Shown: positions 42,325 through 51,065 of the stretch, one piece after another
Layout: every line of letters begins with the position of its first letter
How positions within the stretch are numbered: position 1 is the stretch's first letter
Source: Pelagibius sp.
GTDB lineage: Bacteria; Pseudomonadota; Alphaproteobacteria; Kiloniellales; Kiloniellaceae
Reading direction: 5' to 3'
Assembly: GCF_028281305.1 (NCBI RefSeq)
Contig: NZ_JANQKD010000003.1
Location: 62,001-126,000, forward strand
DNA length: 64,000 bases
The notes under the pieces: model-generated
Seen by the model: only the letters and a program-made list of their open reading frames with translations
What the model was told of the DNA's origin: nothing
The model's database searches: none
Translations under genes and position numbers: made by a program

Positions 42325-43995
42325 ATGCCCAAGACCTACAAGAACCCACGCTATCCCTATCGCCGCAGTGCCGATCAAGGTGCCGGCGCGGGCGCCGCCC
42401 ACCATCCCGTGGTCATTGTCGGTGCCGGCCTCGTGGGCCTCGCGGCAGCGGTGGATCTGGCGCAGCAGGGGATCGCCACGGTGGTCCTGGACGACGACGA
42501 CACCGTCAGTTTCGGCTCCCGCGCCATCTGCTTTGCCAAACGCAGCCTGGAAATCCTCGACCGTCTGGGTCTGGGTGCACAGATCCAGACCAAGGGCGTG
42601 ACCTGGAACAAGGGCAAGGTCTTCTGGCGCCACAGCTTGATCTATGACTTCGATCTGCTGCCCGAGGGGGGACACCGCTGGCCCGCGTTCATCAATCTGC
42701 AGCAGTACTACGCCGAAGAGTGGCTTGTGGAGCGGGCCATGGCGACGGGGCTTGTGGATCTGCGCTGGAAGAACCGCGTCGTCGCCGTGGACCAAGACGC
42801 CGCTGACCCGGCTCTGGAGATCGACACGCCCGACGGCCCCTACAACCTGACCTGCGATTATCTGCTGGCGGCGGACGGGGCCAGGAGCACGGTACGCCGG
42901 GCCTTGGGCCTCGACTTCACCGGCCAGGTCTTCCGCGACCGCTTTCTGATCTGCGACGTGGTCATGAAGGCAGACTTTCCCAGCGAACGCTGGTTCTGGT
43001 TCGATCCGCCCTTTCATCCCGGTCAGTCGGCGCTGCTGCACCGCCAGCCGGACAACGTCTGGCGGATTGACCTGCAGCTCGGCTGGGACGCCGACCCGGA
43101 AGAGGAGAAGCGGCCGGAAAGGGTGATCCCTCGCCTGAAGGCCATGCTCGGCGACGACGTCGACTTCGAGATCGACTGGGTGTCCGTCTACACCTTCCAG
43201 TGCCGCCGGCTGGAGCGCTTCCGTCACGGCCGCATCTTCTTCATCGGCGACTCCGCCCACCAGGTCTCGCCCTTTGGCGCCCGCGGCGGCAACGGCGGCC
43301 TGCAGGACGGTGACAATCTGTGCTGGAAACTCGCTGCCGTTCTGAAAGGCGAAGCGCCGGAGCGGCTGCTGGACAGCTACGACGCCGAGCGCATACCGGC
43401 GGCCGACGAGAACATCCTGAACTCCACCCGCAGCACCGACTTCATCACACCGAAGACTGCGATCAGCCAGCTCTTCCGCGACGCAACCCTGGAGCTGGCG
43501 GCAGAGCACCCCTTTGCCCGCCCCTTGGTCAACTCCGGCCGCCTGTCGCGCCCGGCAATCCTGGAAGGATCGCCCCTCCTCACCGCCTCAGAGGGCCGGC
43601 AGCCCCCGGGCCTTCCGGTCGGCGCGCCCTGCGCCGATGCACCGCTCATCCGGGGGAACGAGAAAGCCTGGCTGCTGCAACTGCTGGCCGGCGGTTTCGT
43701 TGGCCTACACTACCAGGATGGCGATGATGCTGCGGCGGGCAGCTCTTCAGAGAGTGACCGACTGGCGGAGGCCTGGCCGCAGCTTCGAGTACTGGCGATC
43801 CGCGCACCAGGTGCCGCCGTGGCAGGGTCCGAGGCCGCCTGGGTGGACAGCGAGGGCCTTTTCGCCGAACGTTACGGCGCCAGGCCCGGCGCCTTTTATC
43901 TGGTCCGTCCGGACCAGCATCTGGCCGGGCGCTGGTCCGCGCTTCGGGCCGACAGCGTCGGCAAAGCCATGGCCAAGTCTCTTTCCCTTGCGTGA
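42325..43995 (+). CDS. FAD-dependent hydroxylase, MhpA/PheA type
   Basis: This 556-residue class A flavoprotein has the FAD-binding GAGLVG near residue 34-39, an active-site region beginning SFGSRAICFAKRSLEIL, and the second FAD motif FIGDSAHQVSPFGARGGNGG near 310. The C-terminal 150 residues resemble the thioredoxin-like tail of phenol and 3-(3-hydroxyphenyl)propionate hydroxylases. It follows the MBL gene by 22 bases and precedes a DUF2783 gene, a pairing I recall from other alphaproteobacteria. The ring substrate is unknown. Confidence 0.9.
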   Translation: MPKTYKNPRYPYRRSADQGAGAGAAHHPVVIVGAGLVGLAAAVDLAQQGIATVVLDDDDTVSFGSRAICFAKRSLEILDRLGLGAQIQTKGVTWNKGKVFWRHSLIYDFDLLPEGGHRWPAFINLQQYYAEEWLVERAMATGLVDLRWKNRVVAVDQDAADPALEIDTPDGPYNLTCDYLLAADGARSTVRRALGLDFTGQVFRDRFLICDVVMKADFPSERWFWFDPPFHPGQSALLHRQPDNVWRIDLQLGWDADPEEEKRPERVIPRLKAMLGDDVDFEIDWVSVYTFQCRRLERFRHGRIFFIGDSAHQVSPFGARGGNGGLQDGDNLCWKLAAVLKGEAPERLLDSYDAERIPAADENILNSTRSTDFITPKTAISQLFRDATLELAAEHPFARPLVNSGRLSRPAILEGSPLLTASEGRQPPGLPVGAPCADAPLIRGNEKAWLLQLLAGGFVGLHYQDGDDAAAGSSSESDRLAEAWPQLRVLAIRAPGAAVAGSEAAWVDSEGLFAERYGARPGAFYLVRPDQHLAGRWSALRADSVGKAMAKSLSLA

Positions 43996-44002
43996 GTCTT
44001 TT

Positions 44003-44200
44003 ATGCCGGAACATCTGAGAACGGACCCGGGCCTTGCCGCCCCCGACGACTTCTATGCGGCCTTGATGGAACTGCACCGGGATCTCGCCCCGGAGGACAG
44101 CACCAAGGTCAACGCGAAGCTGGTGCTGCTCCTCGCCAACCACATCGGCGACATGCGGGTTCTGCGCGAGGCCATCGACGCTGCCCGGCCGAAGCCGTGA
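44003..44200 (+). CDS. DUF2783-family small protein
   Basis: This 65-residue protein matches DUF2783 by its PDDFYAALMELHRDL opening and the AKLVLLLANHIGD core. It is probably all-helical and cytoplasmic. It lies 7 bases after the hydroxylase and its stop overlaps the CoA-transferase start by 4 bases. Its recurring neighbour is an FAD hydroxylase, so it may be an accessory subunit. Confidence 0.85.
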   Translation: MPEHLRTDPGLAAPDDFYAALMELHRDLAPEDSTKVNAKLVLLLANHIGDMRVLREAIDAARPKP

Positions 44201-45612
44201 CAGCCCCCTTTCCGACGACACCACCACCCGCGCCGCGGGCGGTTCTGGGCGACCTGCTGGCCCTCGCCGGATTGAACGGCGAGCTGGCCGACGCGGCTGT
44301 GCTCACCGGCAGCGAGCCGGTTCTCCCCTCCTCCTTCGCAGTCGGTACGGTCGCCCAGACCACGATTGCGGCAACCGCACTGGCTGCGGCGGCCTTCTGG
44401 CGCCTGCGCGGCGGGAGTGCCCAGGAGGTTGCCGTCGACATGCGGCACGCGGCCTGCGAGTTCCGCAGCGAGCGGCTGTTCCGGGTCGACGGTGAGGCAC
44501 CGAAGCGCCTTTGGGACCCCATTGCGGGCGTCTACCGTACGGGTGATGGCCGCTGGGTGCGCCTGCACACGAACTTCCCGCACCACTGCGACGGCACTCT
44601 GGCCCTGCTCGGCTGCGCCTACGAGCGGGACGCGGTGCAGCAGGCCCTGAACGGCTGGCAGGCGGCGGATTTCGAGGACGCGGTCGCCGAGCGCGGCCTG
44701 GTGGCGACGATGATGCGCAGCGCAAAAGACTGGCTGGACAGCCCCCAGGGGGCAGCCCTTGCCGCACAACCCGTCCTGTCGATAGAACGCATCGGCGAGA
44801 GTGCGCCGGAACCGCCAAATGCTGCACCCCGTCCTCTCGCCGGCATCCGCGTTCTCGACCTCACCCGTATCATCGCCGGGCCTGTCGCCGGCCGCGCCCT
44901 CGCCGCCCACGGTGCGGAGGTGATGCGGATCGCCGGCCCGCACCTGCCTTTCATCGAACCTCTGGTGATCGACAGCGGCCGCGGCAAGCTTTCAGCGCAC
45001 CTGGATCTGCGCCAAGCGGAAGGCCGCGCAGGCCTGACCCGCCTCCTGCGTGATGCCGACGTCTTCGTCCAGGGCTACCGTCCCGGCGCGGTGGCCGGCC
45101 ATGGCTTCGGCCCGGCCGAGGCCGCCGCCCTGCGGCCCGGCATCGTCTATGTCTCCCTCAACGCCTATGGCTACGACGGGCCGTGGGCCGGACGGCGCGG
45201 CTTCGATTCCCTGGTCCAGACCGCCAGCGGGATCAATCATGCGGAAGCGCAGGCAGCCGGGGTCGAGGGCCCGAAGGAACTGCCCTGCCAAGCGCTCGAC
45301 CACGCATCCGGATACCTTATGGCCTTCGGGGCCATTGCCGCCCTGATCCGACGAGCCGAAGAGGGCGGTAGCTGGCATGTCAGGGTTTCCCTGGCGCGCA
45401 GCGGCCGCTGGCTGCAGAGTCTTGGCCGGGTTGCCGGCGGCCACGACTGCGCGGAACCGGAAGAGCGCTACCTGGAAAGCCTGATGGAAACCCTGGCCTC
45501 CGGTTTCGGGCGCCTCAGCGCCATCAGGCATGCGGCGCAGATGTCAGAAACGCCGCCCGCCTTTGCGCGCCCGAGCGTTCCTCTGGGCAGCCACCCGCCG
45601 GCGTGGCCCTAA
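44197..45612 (+). CDS. Family III (CaiB/BaiF-type) CoA transferase
   Basis: This 471-residue protein starts with GTG in an overlap with the DUF2783 gene. The canonical CaiB opening (LAGIRVLDLTRIIAGPVAGRAL) appears only at about residue 212. The likely catalytic Asp is in GRRGFDSLVQTASG. The first 200 residues look like a rearranged second half of the family (SAKDWLDS and related motifs), so the usual domain order seems permuted or duplicated. It would activate the substrate acid or a product as a CoA thioester. Confidence 0.87.
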   Translation: MTAPFPTTPPPAPRAVLGDLLALAGLNGELADAAVLTGSEPVLPSSFAVGTVAQTTIAATALAAAAFWRLRGGSAQEVAVDMRHAACEFRSERLFRVDGEAPKRLWDPIAGVYRTGDGRWVRLHTNFPHHCDGTLALLGCAYERDAVQQALNGWQAADFEDAVAERGLVATMMRSAKDWLDSPQGAALAAQPVLSIERIGESAPEPPNAAPRPLAGIRVLDLTRIIAGPVAGRALAAHGAEVMRIAGPHLPFIEPLVIDSGRGKLSAHLDLRQAEGRAGLTRLLRDADVFVQGYRPGAVAGHGFGPAEAAALRPGIVYVSLNAYGYDGPWAGRRGFDSLVQTASGINHAEAQAAGVEGPKELPCQALDHASGYLMAFGAIAALIRRAEEGGSWHVRVSLARSGRWLQSLGRVAGGHDCAEPEERYLESLMETLASGFGRLSAIRHAAQMSETPPAFARPSVPLGSHPPAWP

Positions 45613-45636
45613 GCGCCCCGAGCCTGGGGCTGCTTC

Positions 45637-46917
45637 CTAGAACTTGGTGCGCAGCCCGAGCGTCACGAGGTTGCGGGAGAAATCCCTGTCCTCGTCATCC
45701 GACCAGCGTTGCACATAGCGGTAGTCCGCCCCGATCGAGACGTAGCGGTTGATCAAGTACTCGCCGCCGACGGAAAAGATGGCGCGGTCGTCGACACGGT
45801 CCACCTCGCGAAAATCGTCCTGGACGTAACGCGCCTCGGCCACCAACAGAACATTGCGCATCAGCTCGTGCTGGACCTCGCCGGAAACCGTCGACTGGGT
45901 CTTTGACGAAGACCCGGGCGTGTTGGTCGCATTGTCCCGCCGCGCCAGGCGCCCCTTCACGGTTGTCAGCTCGGTGACGTACCAGGTGAAATCCCCGTCG
46001 ACGATGAAGTCGACATCGTCATTGAAGTCGGGGTCCTCGAAGTCATTGGCAATGAACCCCACATCCAGGGCGATATGCACGAGGCGGCTCAGCTCGGTTT
46101 CAATACCGATGGTGGCGCCGCCCGCCCGCGCGTCGCGGTCCGCGCCTGTTTCGTCCAGTTCATCGAACTCCCGGATGCGGAAAAAGGGCTCCAAAGTCAC
46201 GTCAGTGATTTCGGAGATCTCATAGCCGATCGGCAGGCCGAAACGATACTCGATGCGGTCGCGGTCGTCATCGCCGGTGGAAACGTAGTCGTCCCGGCGC
46301 ACCTGCACCTGCCCGCCCACGAAAACCCTGTTGAAACGGTGGGTATAGCCGCTATTCACCTGAAAACGGTCGAACTCCGTCGGGTCCTCTTCACCGGTAT
46401 CCTCCGGGTCGTCGCGGCCGATGACCTGCCGGCTGTACTCGGCGCTGAGATCAGCCTGGTTCCGCTCCGCCAGATCCAGCCGAAGCTGCGGACGAACCAG
46501 GTATTCGGTGCGGTCCTGGCTCGAGTTGTCCAGGAAGGTCTGATCCCGGATCTGGCCGACAACGCGCAGGCTGTGGCGCGACCATTCGCTCCGGGCAACC
46601 AAGGATGCCGCGACCGAGGTGATGAAATCGTCTTCCTCGCCGCTTTCGTCGGCGAAGATATTGTCGTCATAGGTCTCGCTGACGCTGAGGCTTGGGAACA
46701 GGCGAAACCCACCCAGGTCGAGCCCTTTTGCATCAAAGGCCTCGCGCGGCCGTTCAAAGACGGCCACCGGCTCGCCACTTTCCTGCGCCGCCGCCGGAGC
46801 GGCCGCCAGGGAAACTGCCAGTCCTCCTGCCAGCCCCCCTGCCAGCACGGCACAGGCCATCCGCCGCACAGCGAGCAACCCCGGGGCCGAAGAGTCAGGG
46901 CGTGGCAAAGCGGTCAT
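45637..46917 (-). CDS. Outer-membrane beta-barrel protein (BBP2-like) of the polysaccharide locus
   Basis: This 426-residue protein has a signal peptide ending AAPAAAQ. The mature part has alternating short strands with many Asp and Arg residues and ends in LVTLGLRTKF with a terminal Phe, the mark of an outer-membrane barrel. It resembles the putative beta-barrel porin family found with exopolysaccharide genes. It is the last of four minus-strand genes (transferase, GalU-like, Wza-like, barrel) and probably serves polysaccharide passage or attachment. Confidence 0.85.
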   Translation of the reverse strand: MTALPRPDSSAPGLLAVRRMACAVLAGGLAGGLAVSLAAAPAAAQESGEPVAVFERPREAFDAKGLDLGGFRLFPSLSVSETYDDNIFADESGEEDDFITSVAASLVARSEWSRHSLRVVGQIRDQTFLDNSSQDRTEYLVRPQLRLDLAERNQADLSAEYSRQVIGRDDPEDTGEEDPTEFDRFQVNSGYTHRFNRVFVGGQVQVRRDDYVSTGDDDRDRIEYRFGLPIGYEISEITDVTLEPFFRIREFDELDETGADRDARAGGATIGIETELSRLVHIALDVGFIANDFEDPDFNDDVDFIVDGDFTWYVTELTTVKGRLARRDNATNTPGSSSKTQSTVSGEVQHELMRNVLLVAEARYVQDDFREVDRVDDRAIFSVGGEYLINRYVSIGADYRYVQRWSDDEDRDFSRNLVTLGLRTKF

Positions 46918-46965
46918 CGGCGGCGGAACCGCGACAGGATCAACGGAATCAGAAATGGGAACCGC

Positions 46966-47538
46966 CTAGAAGTAGCGTTCGTAAACGTTGATCACGTCGC
47001 CCGGCTGCACGAGCGCCAGCGGATCGGCCCTGAACTCCGCAAGCCCGCCATCAACTTCTCGGGTGATCGAAACGGTGTCCTGATCCGCCCGGAAGGTGAA
47101 CCCTCCGCTGATCGAGACCGCGGTGAGCACCGTCATCCGCGGCACATAGGCGTATTGTCCCGGCGCTCTGGTCTCGCCCAGAATATAGAATGGCCGGTAG
47201 GTCGCAATCTCGACCGTTGTGTTCGGAGAGACCAGGATTCCCTGCGCGAGTTTCTCGGCAACGGCATCCTCGAGCTGCTGAACGCTCATGCCTTCCGCAT
47301 CGACCGCCCCGATCAAGGGCACCGTCACGAACCCGGAATCGCTGACAAGGTATTCTCCGGTCAGTTCCTCCTGCCCGAAGACCACCAGGCGGACCCGATC
47401 GCCGGCACCCAACTTGTATGGTCCTTCCGCCTTGGCCGGAAGCGGCGGCAGAGACCCTGCCCCGGTGCATCCGGCAACGAGAATCGAAAGCATGGCCGCC
47501 GCCAGAGACCTGACGGCAAAGCTTCCCCCGACGTGCAT
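46966..47538 (-). CDS. Polysaccharide export lipoprotein, Wza-like
   Basis: This 190-residue protein has a lipoprotein signal (LVAGCTG, Cys at about 23) and a Poly_export domain (YKLGAGDRVRLVVFGQEELTG), then an SLBB-like domain (FYILGETRAPGQYAYVP). It is short compared with Wza (about 380) and lacks the C-terminal helix that forms the outer-membrane pore in Wza. A separate barrel, such as the one encoded next, may supply the pore. Confidence 0.93.
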   Translation of the reverse strand: MHVGGSFAVRSLAAAMLSILVAGCTGAGSLPPLPAKAEGPYKLGAGDRVRLVVFGQEELTGEYLVSDSGFVTVPLIGAVDAEGMSVQQLEDAVAEKLAQGILVSPNTTVEIATYRPFYILGETRAPGQYAYVPRMTVLTAVSISGGFTFRADQDTVSITREVDGGLAEFRADPLALVQPGDVINVYERYF

Positions 47539-47606
47539 CTCCTCCTCCTTTACTCACCTTACAAACACCGCCTGCCGCTCCCCGGTCGGCAGTGCGTCGA
47601 TCACGA

Positions 47607-48350
47607 TCAGTCGCCGGCCTCGGACAAGCGGCTGCCCGCCCAGACCTCCGCTGGTTGGCGCAGCCGATCGGCACGATTCTGTCCGGGTTCCGGTTCAATG
47701 CGCATGGCAACCACGCTCAGAGGCCAAGCCTCGGCGGTTGAGAGAACGGCTGCATGAAGGTCAGGAACGGCCTGACTCTCAAGCGCCTCGAAGACTTGCG
47801 GCTGCAGGATGTAGCGGCCCAAGGACGCCGCCGTGACCGCGGCGAAGCAGCCATCCCGCTCTCTCAGACCGTCATCCAGCACGGCAACCGCATTCCCGCC
47901 TGCCTGCCGATAGCGTGCCGCCAGGCGCAGCATCGCCATGGCACCACCGGTCTGTGGCTGGGCCGGCACGAGCACGGCCACCGGCTCCTGGCCAACGACC
48001 TTGCGAGCGGCGAGCAGCGCGGTCGCAAGGCTGCGCTGGCCGCTCTGACGCCCGACCCTGATCTGGCGCGGCCGGGGCGCGTCGCTGCCCTCCGGGTCCG
48101 CTGCGGAAGGCCAACCCAAAACGTGGATGTGGCGTCCGCCGCGGCGGTCGTCCACGACGGTCACCCCATCTTCCGTCACCAGGACCAACTCGCTCAATCC
48201 GCAGGCACGCGCTTCTTCCACGACCGCACGCAGATCGCGGTCTTCTCCGGCAAAGGAAGGCGCCTGTCCCGGCACTCCGGCGATCGGCTGGAGCCCGAGA
48301 GGCCTCACACCCAGAGGGATAATGGCCTTGCGCAGAGGGGGAACCTTCAT
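47607..48350 (-). CDS. GalU-like nucleotidyltransferase-fold protein lacking the catalytic signature
   Basis: This 247-residue protein aligns by eye with UTP-glucose-1-phosphate uridylyltransferase at RKAIIPLG, at VVEEARACGLSELVLVTED and at ATALLAARKVVGQEPVAVLVP. The glycine-rich GxGTRxLPxTK loop that binds the nucleotide is replaced by VRPLGLQPIAG, and the metal-binding Asp region after AVLVP reads AQPQ. It is therefore probably not an active transferase. The ATG at 48350 lacks a clear ribosome site; a TTG at 48362 follows GGGAG. It is 28 bases after the initiating transferase gene. Confidence 0.7.
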   Translation of the reverse strand: MKVPPLRKAIIPLGVRPLGLQPIAGVPGQAPSFAGEDRDLRAVVEEARACGLSELVLVTEDGVTVVDDRRGGRHIHVLGWPSAADPEGSDAPRPRQIRVGRQSGQRSLATALLAARKVVGQEPVAVLVPAQPQTGGAMAMLRLAARYRQAGGNAVAVLDDGLRERDGCFAAVTAASLGRYILQPQVFEALESQAVPDLHAAVLSTAEAWPLSVVAMRIEPEPGQNRADRLRQPAEVWAGSRLSEAGD

Positions 48351-48378
48351 GGTGTCCGGCAAGATGTCAGGCTCCCTT

Positions 48379-49836
48379 CTAATAGGCTTCGCGATCGCCG
48401 AGAACGACGAAGGCGGTTCTGATGAGGATCTGCAGGTCGAAGGCCAGCGACCAGTTCTCGATGTAGAAGAGATCGTGCTCGACCCGACGCTCAATCTTTT
48501 CGACCGTGTCGGTCTCCCCGCGCCAGCCGTTCACCTGGGCCCAGCCGGTGATGCCCGGTTTGACGCGGTGACGCGCGGCATAGGCATCGACCGCATCTTC
48601 ATAAAGATGACCGCCGGCCTTGGCGGAGGTGGCATGGGGCCGCGGCCCAACCAGGGACATGTCGCCCTTCAGGACGTTAATGAGCTGCGGCAATTCGTCG
48701 AGGCTGGTCTTGCGCAGAAAGCGGCCGACGCGCGTCACGCGCCCGTCATTGCGGCGCGTCAGGACCTCTGCATTGGCGTCGGTCATGTGGTGGTGCATGG
48801 TCCGGAACTTCCAGCAATCGAAGAGATTGTGATTGAAGCCGTAGCGCTTCTGCCGAAAGAAGACCGGCCCGGGCGAATCGAACTTGATCGCAAGAGCAAC
48901 AAGCAGAAACAGGGGCGAGAGCAGAAACAGCAGCAGGGCCGCGATGCCGCGGTCCTCAATCGTTTTGAGGATGAAGGACCAGCCGGAGATTGGCCGGTCG
49001 AAGAGCTGCATCACGGGCAACCTGGCCAGCCGGGTAAAGGTGCGGTCGGGAAAGCTGAAGGCCGCAAGATCCGGTGCCAGCCTGACCGGAACCGGTGTGC
49101 GCTCAAGCTGGCCAACGACCTCCCTCAGCCTCTGGTCGGCGGTCCAGGGCAACGCGACAACAACCTGATCCACCTCGTCCCGGCGGATCATCCCAATCAG
49201 GTCTCCCACCGTGCCCAGGAGCGGCACGCCATTGCTTTCCCGCAGCACCCGGGAACGCCGGTCATCCGCAAAACCGACAATCTTGGTGCTCAGATCGCCG
49301 TGGGTTTGGAGGTAGGCAGCCAATCGGCGCCCCTGTTCCCCGGCCCCGACGATAACCGTGCGATTGGCGAAGCGACCGGCCGCAGCTAGCCCGCGCACCC
49401 AGCGCCGCAGCAGCAGTCGGCCGGCAACCAGGCCCGCACAACTGCCCAAGAACCACGAAAGCGCCCAGATGCGTGAGTAGGTGTCAGACACCTTCATAAG
49501 AAAGGCCAGGGCCAGCAAGACGCAGAAGGTGACCGTCCAGGCGGTGACGATGTTTCCGTAAGGGATGCGCTTGGCGAAGAGAAAGTCGTCCCGGTACACG
49601 TCGAAACGGTGGAGCATCATCGTGGCGACCACCATGGCAACGACGATCGCGCCGAGGTACTTGGGGTAGTACAGACTTGGATCTTCTGCCTGCCGGAGGA
49701 AAAACACTGCCAGGCCCAGGAGGCCGATAATCATCAGATCGCAAACGCGAAAAACGATGTCGACGGCGATGCGCGAGATCGGCCTGACGTCCCGACTAGC
49801 CCGTTTTCCGTCCACTGCCGCCAGCGCAGCATCCAT
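48379..49836 (-). CDS. Undecaprenyl-phosphate sugar phosphotransferase, WcaJ-like
   Basis: This 485-residue polyprenyl-phosphate hexose-1-phosphate transferase starts polysaccharide assembly on the lipid carrier. Residues 25-145 contain about four membrane segments, 158-280 a Rossmann-like domain (VIVGAGEQG), and 290-485 the catalytic domain with [24 protein letters not shown] motif (331-347), [11 protein letters not shown] (375-385) and SLVGPRPH (394-401). The size and plan fit WcaJ/PssY members, which usually transfer glucose-1-P or galactose-1-P. It heads the four-gene minus-strand set. Confidence 0.95.
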   Translation of the reverse strand: MDAALAAVDGKRASRDVRPISRIAVDIVFRVCDLMIIGLLGLAVFFLRQAEDPSLYYPKYLGAIVVAMVVATMMLHRFDVYRDDFLFAKRIPYGNIVTAWTVTFCVLLALAFLMKVSDTYSRIWALSWFLGSCAGLVAGRLLLRRWVRGLAAAGRFANRTVIVGAGEQGRRLAAYLQTHGDLSTKIVGFADDRRSRVLRESNGVPLLGTVGDLIGMIRRDEVDQVVVALPWTADQRLREVVGQLERTPVPVRLAPDLAAFSFPDRTFTRLARLPVMQLFDRPISGWSFILKTIEDRGIAALLLFLLSPLFLLVALAIKFDSPGPVFFRQKRYGFNHNLFDCWKFRTMHHHMTDANAEVLTRRNDGRVTRVGRFLRKTSLDELPQLINVLKGDMSLVGPRPHATSAKAGGHLYEDAVDAYAARHRVKPGITGWAQVNGWRGETDTVEKIERRVEHDLFYIENWSLAFDLQILIRTAFVVLGDREAY

Positions 49837-50224
49837 TACACAATCCCCCTGTCAGACTCAGCGGCACTGCGTTCCTAGGCATACCCGTCGCGTCTGTGAT
49901 CGTTCTGTCGCGCGATCCTGTTTAACGACGCAGGTCTCGAACACCGAAGCCGAACGAGACACCCCTCTCTACTGCACCGCAAAACAATAGCCATTTCCGA
50001 ACATGCGAAAGTGTGATTTCGCGTGGTCTAACTGTGGGCTTTGTTGTGACTTCCCTCTCTGTCATAGGAAAATCACTGGCATCTTTCAGGCCTTTGTGCG
50101 ACCGCGAAAAGACGGCCACAGAATTGGCCGATCGCAGGAGCCGAGAGCCCCTTGGCGTCTTCGTGATCGCAGGGCTGAAACCTAAAGACGGAACCACGTT
50201 CACGACGACCGCTAGCGGGAAGCC
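49837..50224. promoter_or_regulatory. Divergent control region of the polysaccharide locus
   Basis: This 388-base region has no convincing gene and is less GC-rich than the rest. It contains an inverted repeat ATGCGAAA-N6-TTTCGCGT at 50003-50024 with one mismatch. It must hold the promoters of the WcaJ-like set (minus) and the sulfotransferase/polymerase pair (plus). Confidence 0.45.
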
Positions 50225-51058
50225 ATGATGGCGCCGGATTTCATCATCATTGGTGCCATGAAGTGCGGTACCACCAGCCTGTACCGCTACCTCGGAGCAC
50301 ATCCGGATATCGGGCTTTCGCGTGAAAAGGAAACCGACTTCTTCCTGGCCAAGCAGAATTTTGCGCAGGGACTGGACTGGTATCGAGCGCAGTTCGCCAG
50401 CGGCGCCCGGATCAACGGCGAGGCCTCGCCCAACTACACCAAGCACACGGAGTTTCCGGGCGTGCCGGAGCGCATCTTCGACACGGCGCCGGGCGTGAGG
50501 CTGATTTACATCGTGCGCGATCCGGTCGACCGCTTTCTGTCCCAGTATCACCATCACGCCATTGCAGGCGAAGCGAACCCGGACCCCCGGCATGTCCTGA
50601 GCACCAGGGCCGGACGCAATTACCTTGAGTGCAGCCGCTATTTCAAGCAACTCAGCCGTTACCTGGACTTTTTCCCGCGCGACCAGATCTTCGTGGCCAG
50701 TTTCGACGAGTTGCGTGAGCGCCCGCACAGCCTCGTGCGCCAGGTCTTCGATTTCCTTGAGGTCGACAGCGCGGTCGCGGTCGATGGACTCGATCGGGCC
50801 CACAACCAACGCAGCAGTCTGCAGGGGCTGCCGCAGTGGTACTTCCGGGCCCGGCGATCCCCATTGCTGAAGGCCATAAAAGGACGCCTCCCCCAACCGC
50901 TCTACGAAGCTATGCTGAACCGGCTTCGGCGCGCGCCACAGGGTGAGTTGCCGCGAATCGACGAGGATTTGCGCGCCGAACTGAAGAATTTGCTAAAGGA
51001 CGACGCCATGCGCTTCCGCGACTTCACCGGCATGCCGTTCGCGAACTGGTCGCTGTAG
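50225..51058 (+). CDS. PAPS-dependent sulfotransferase
   Basis: This 277-residue protein has the 5'-phosphosulfate loop GAMKCGTTSLYRYL (10-23) and the 3'-phosphate-binding motif YIVRDPVDRFLSQYHH near 97-112. Such enzymes move sulfate from PAPS to hydroxyl groups of carbohydrates. It sits 7 bases before the O-antigen ligase/polymerase gene, so the polysaccharide made here is probably sulfated. The start follows GGGAAG; ATGs at 50225 and 50228 are both possible. Confidence 0.93.
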   Translation: MMAPDFIIIGAMKCGTTSLYRYLGAHPDIGLSREKETDFFLAKQNFAQGLDWYRAQFASGARINGEASPNYTKHTEFPGVPERIFDTAPGVRLIYIVRDPVDRFLSQYHHHAIAGEANPDPRHVLSTRAGRNYLECSRYFKQLSRYLDFFPRDQIFVASFDELRERPHSLVRQVFDFLEVDSAVAVDGLDRAHNQRSSLQGLPQWYFRARRSPLLKAIKGRLPQPLYEAMLNRLRRAPQGELPRIDEDLRAELKNLLKDDAMRFRDFTGMPFANWSL

Positions 51059-51065
51059 AGGCCCC

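Noticed and set aside
50003..50185. A 60-codon frame in the polysaccharide control region
   Set aside because: No ribosome site, no similarity, and it overlaps an inverted repeat in an obvious promoter region.
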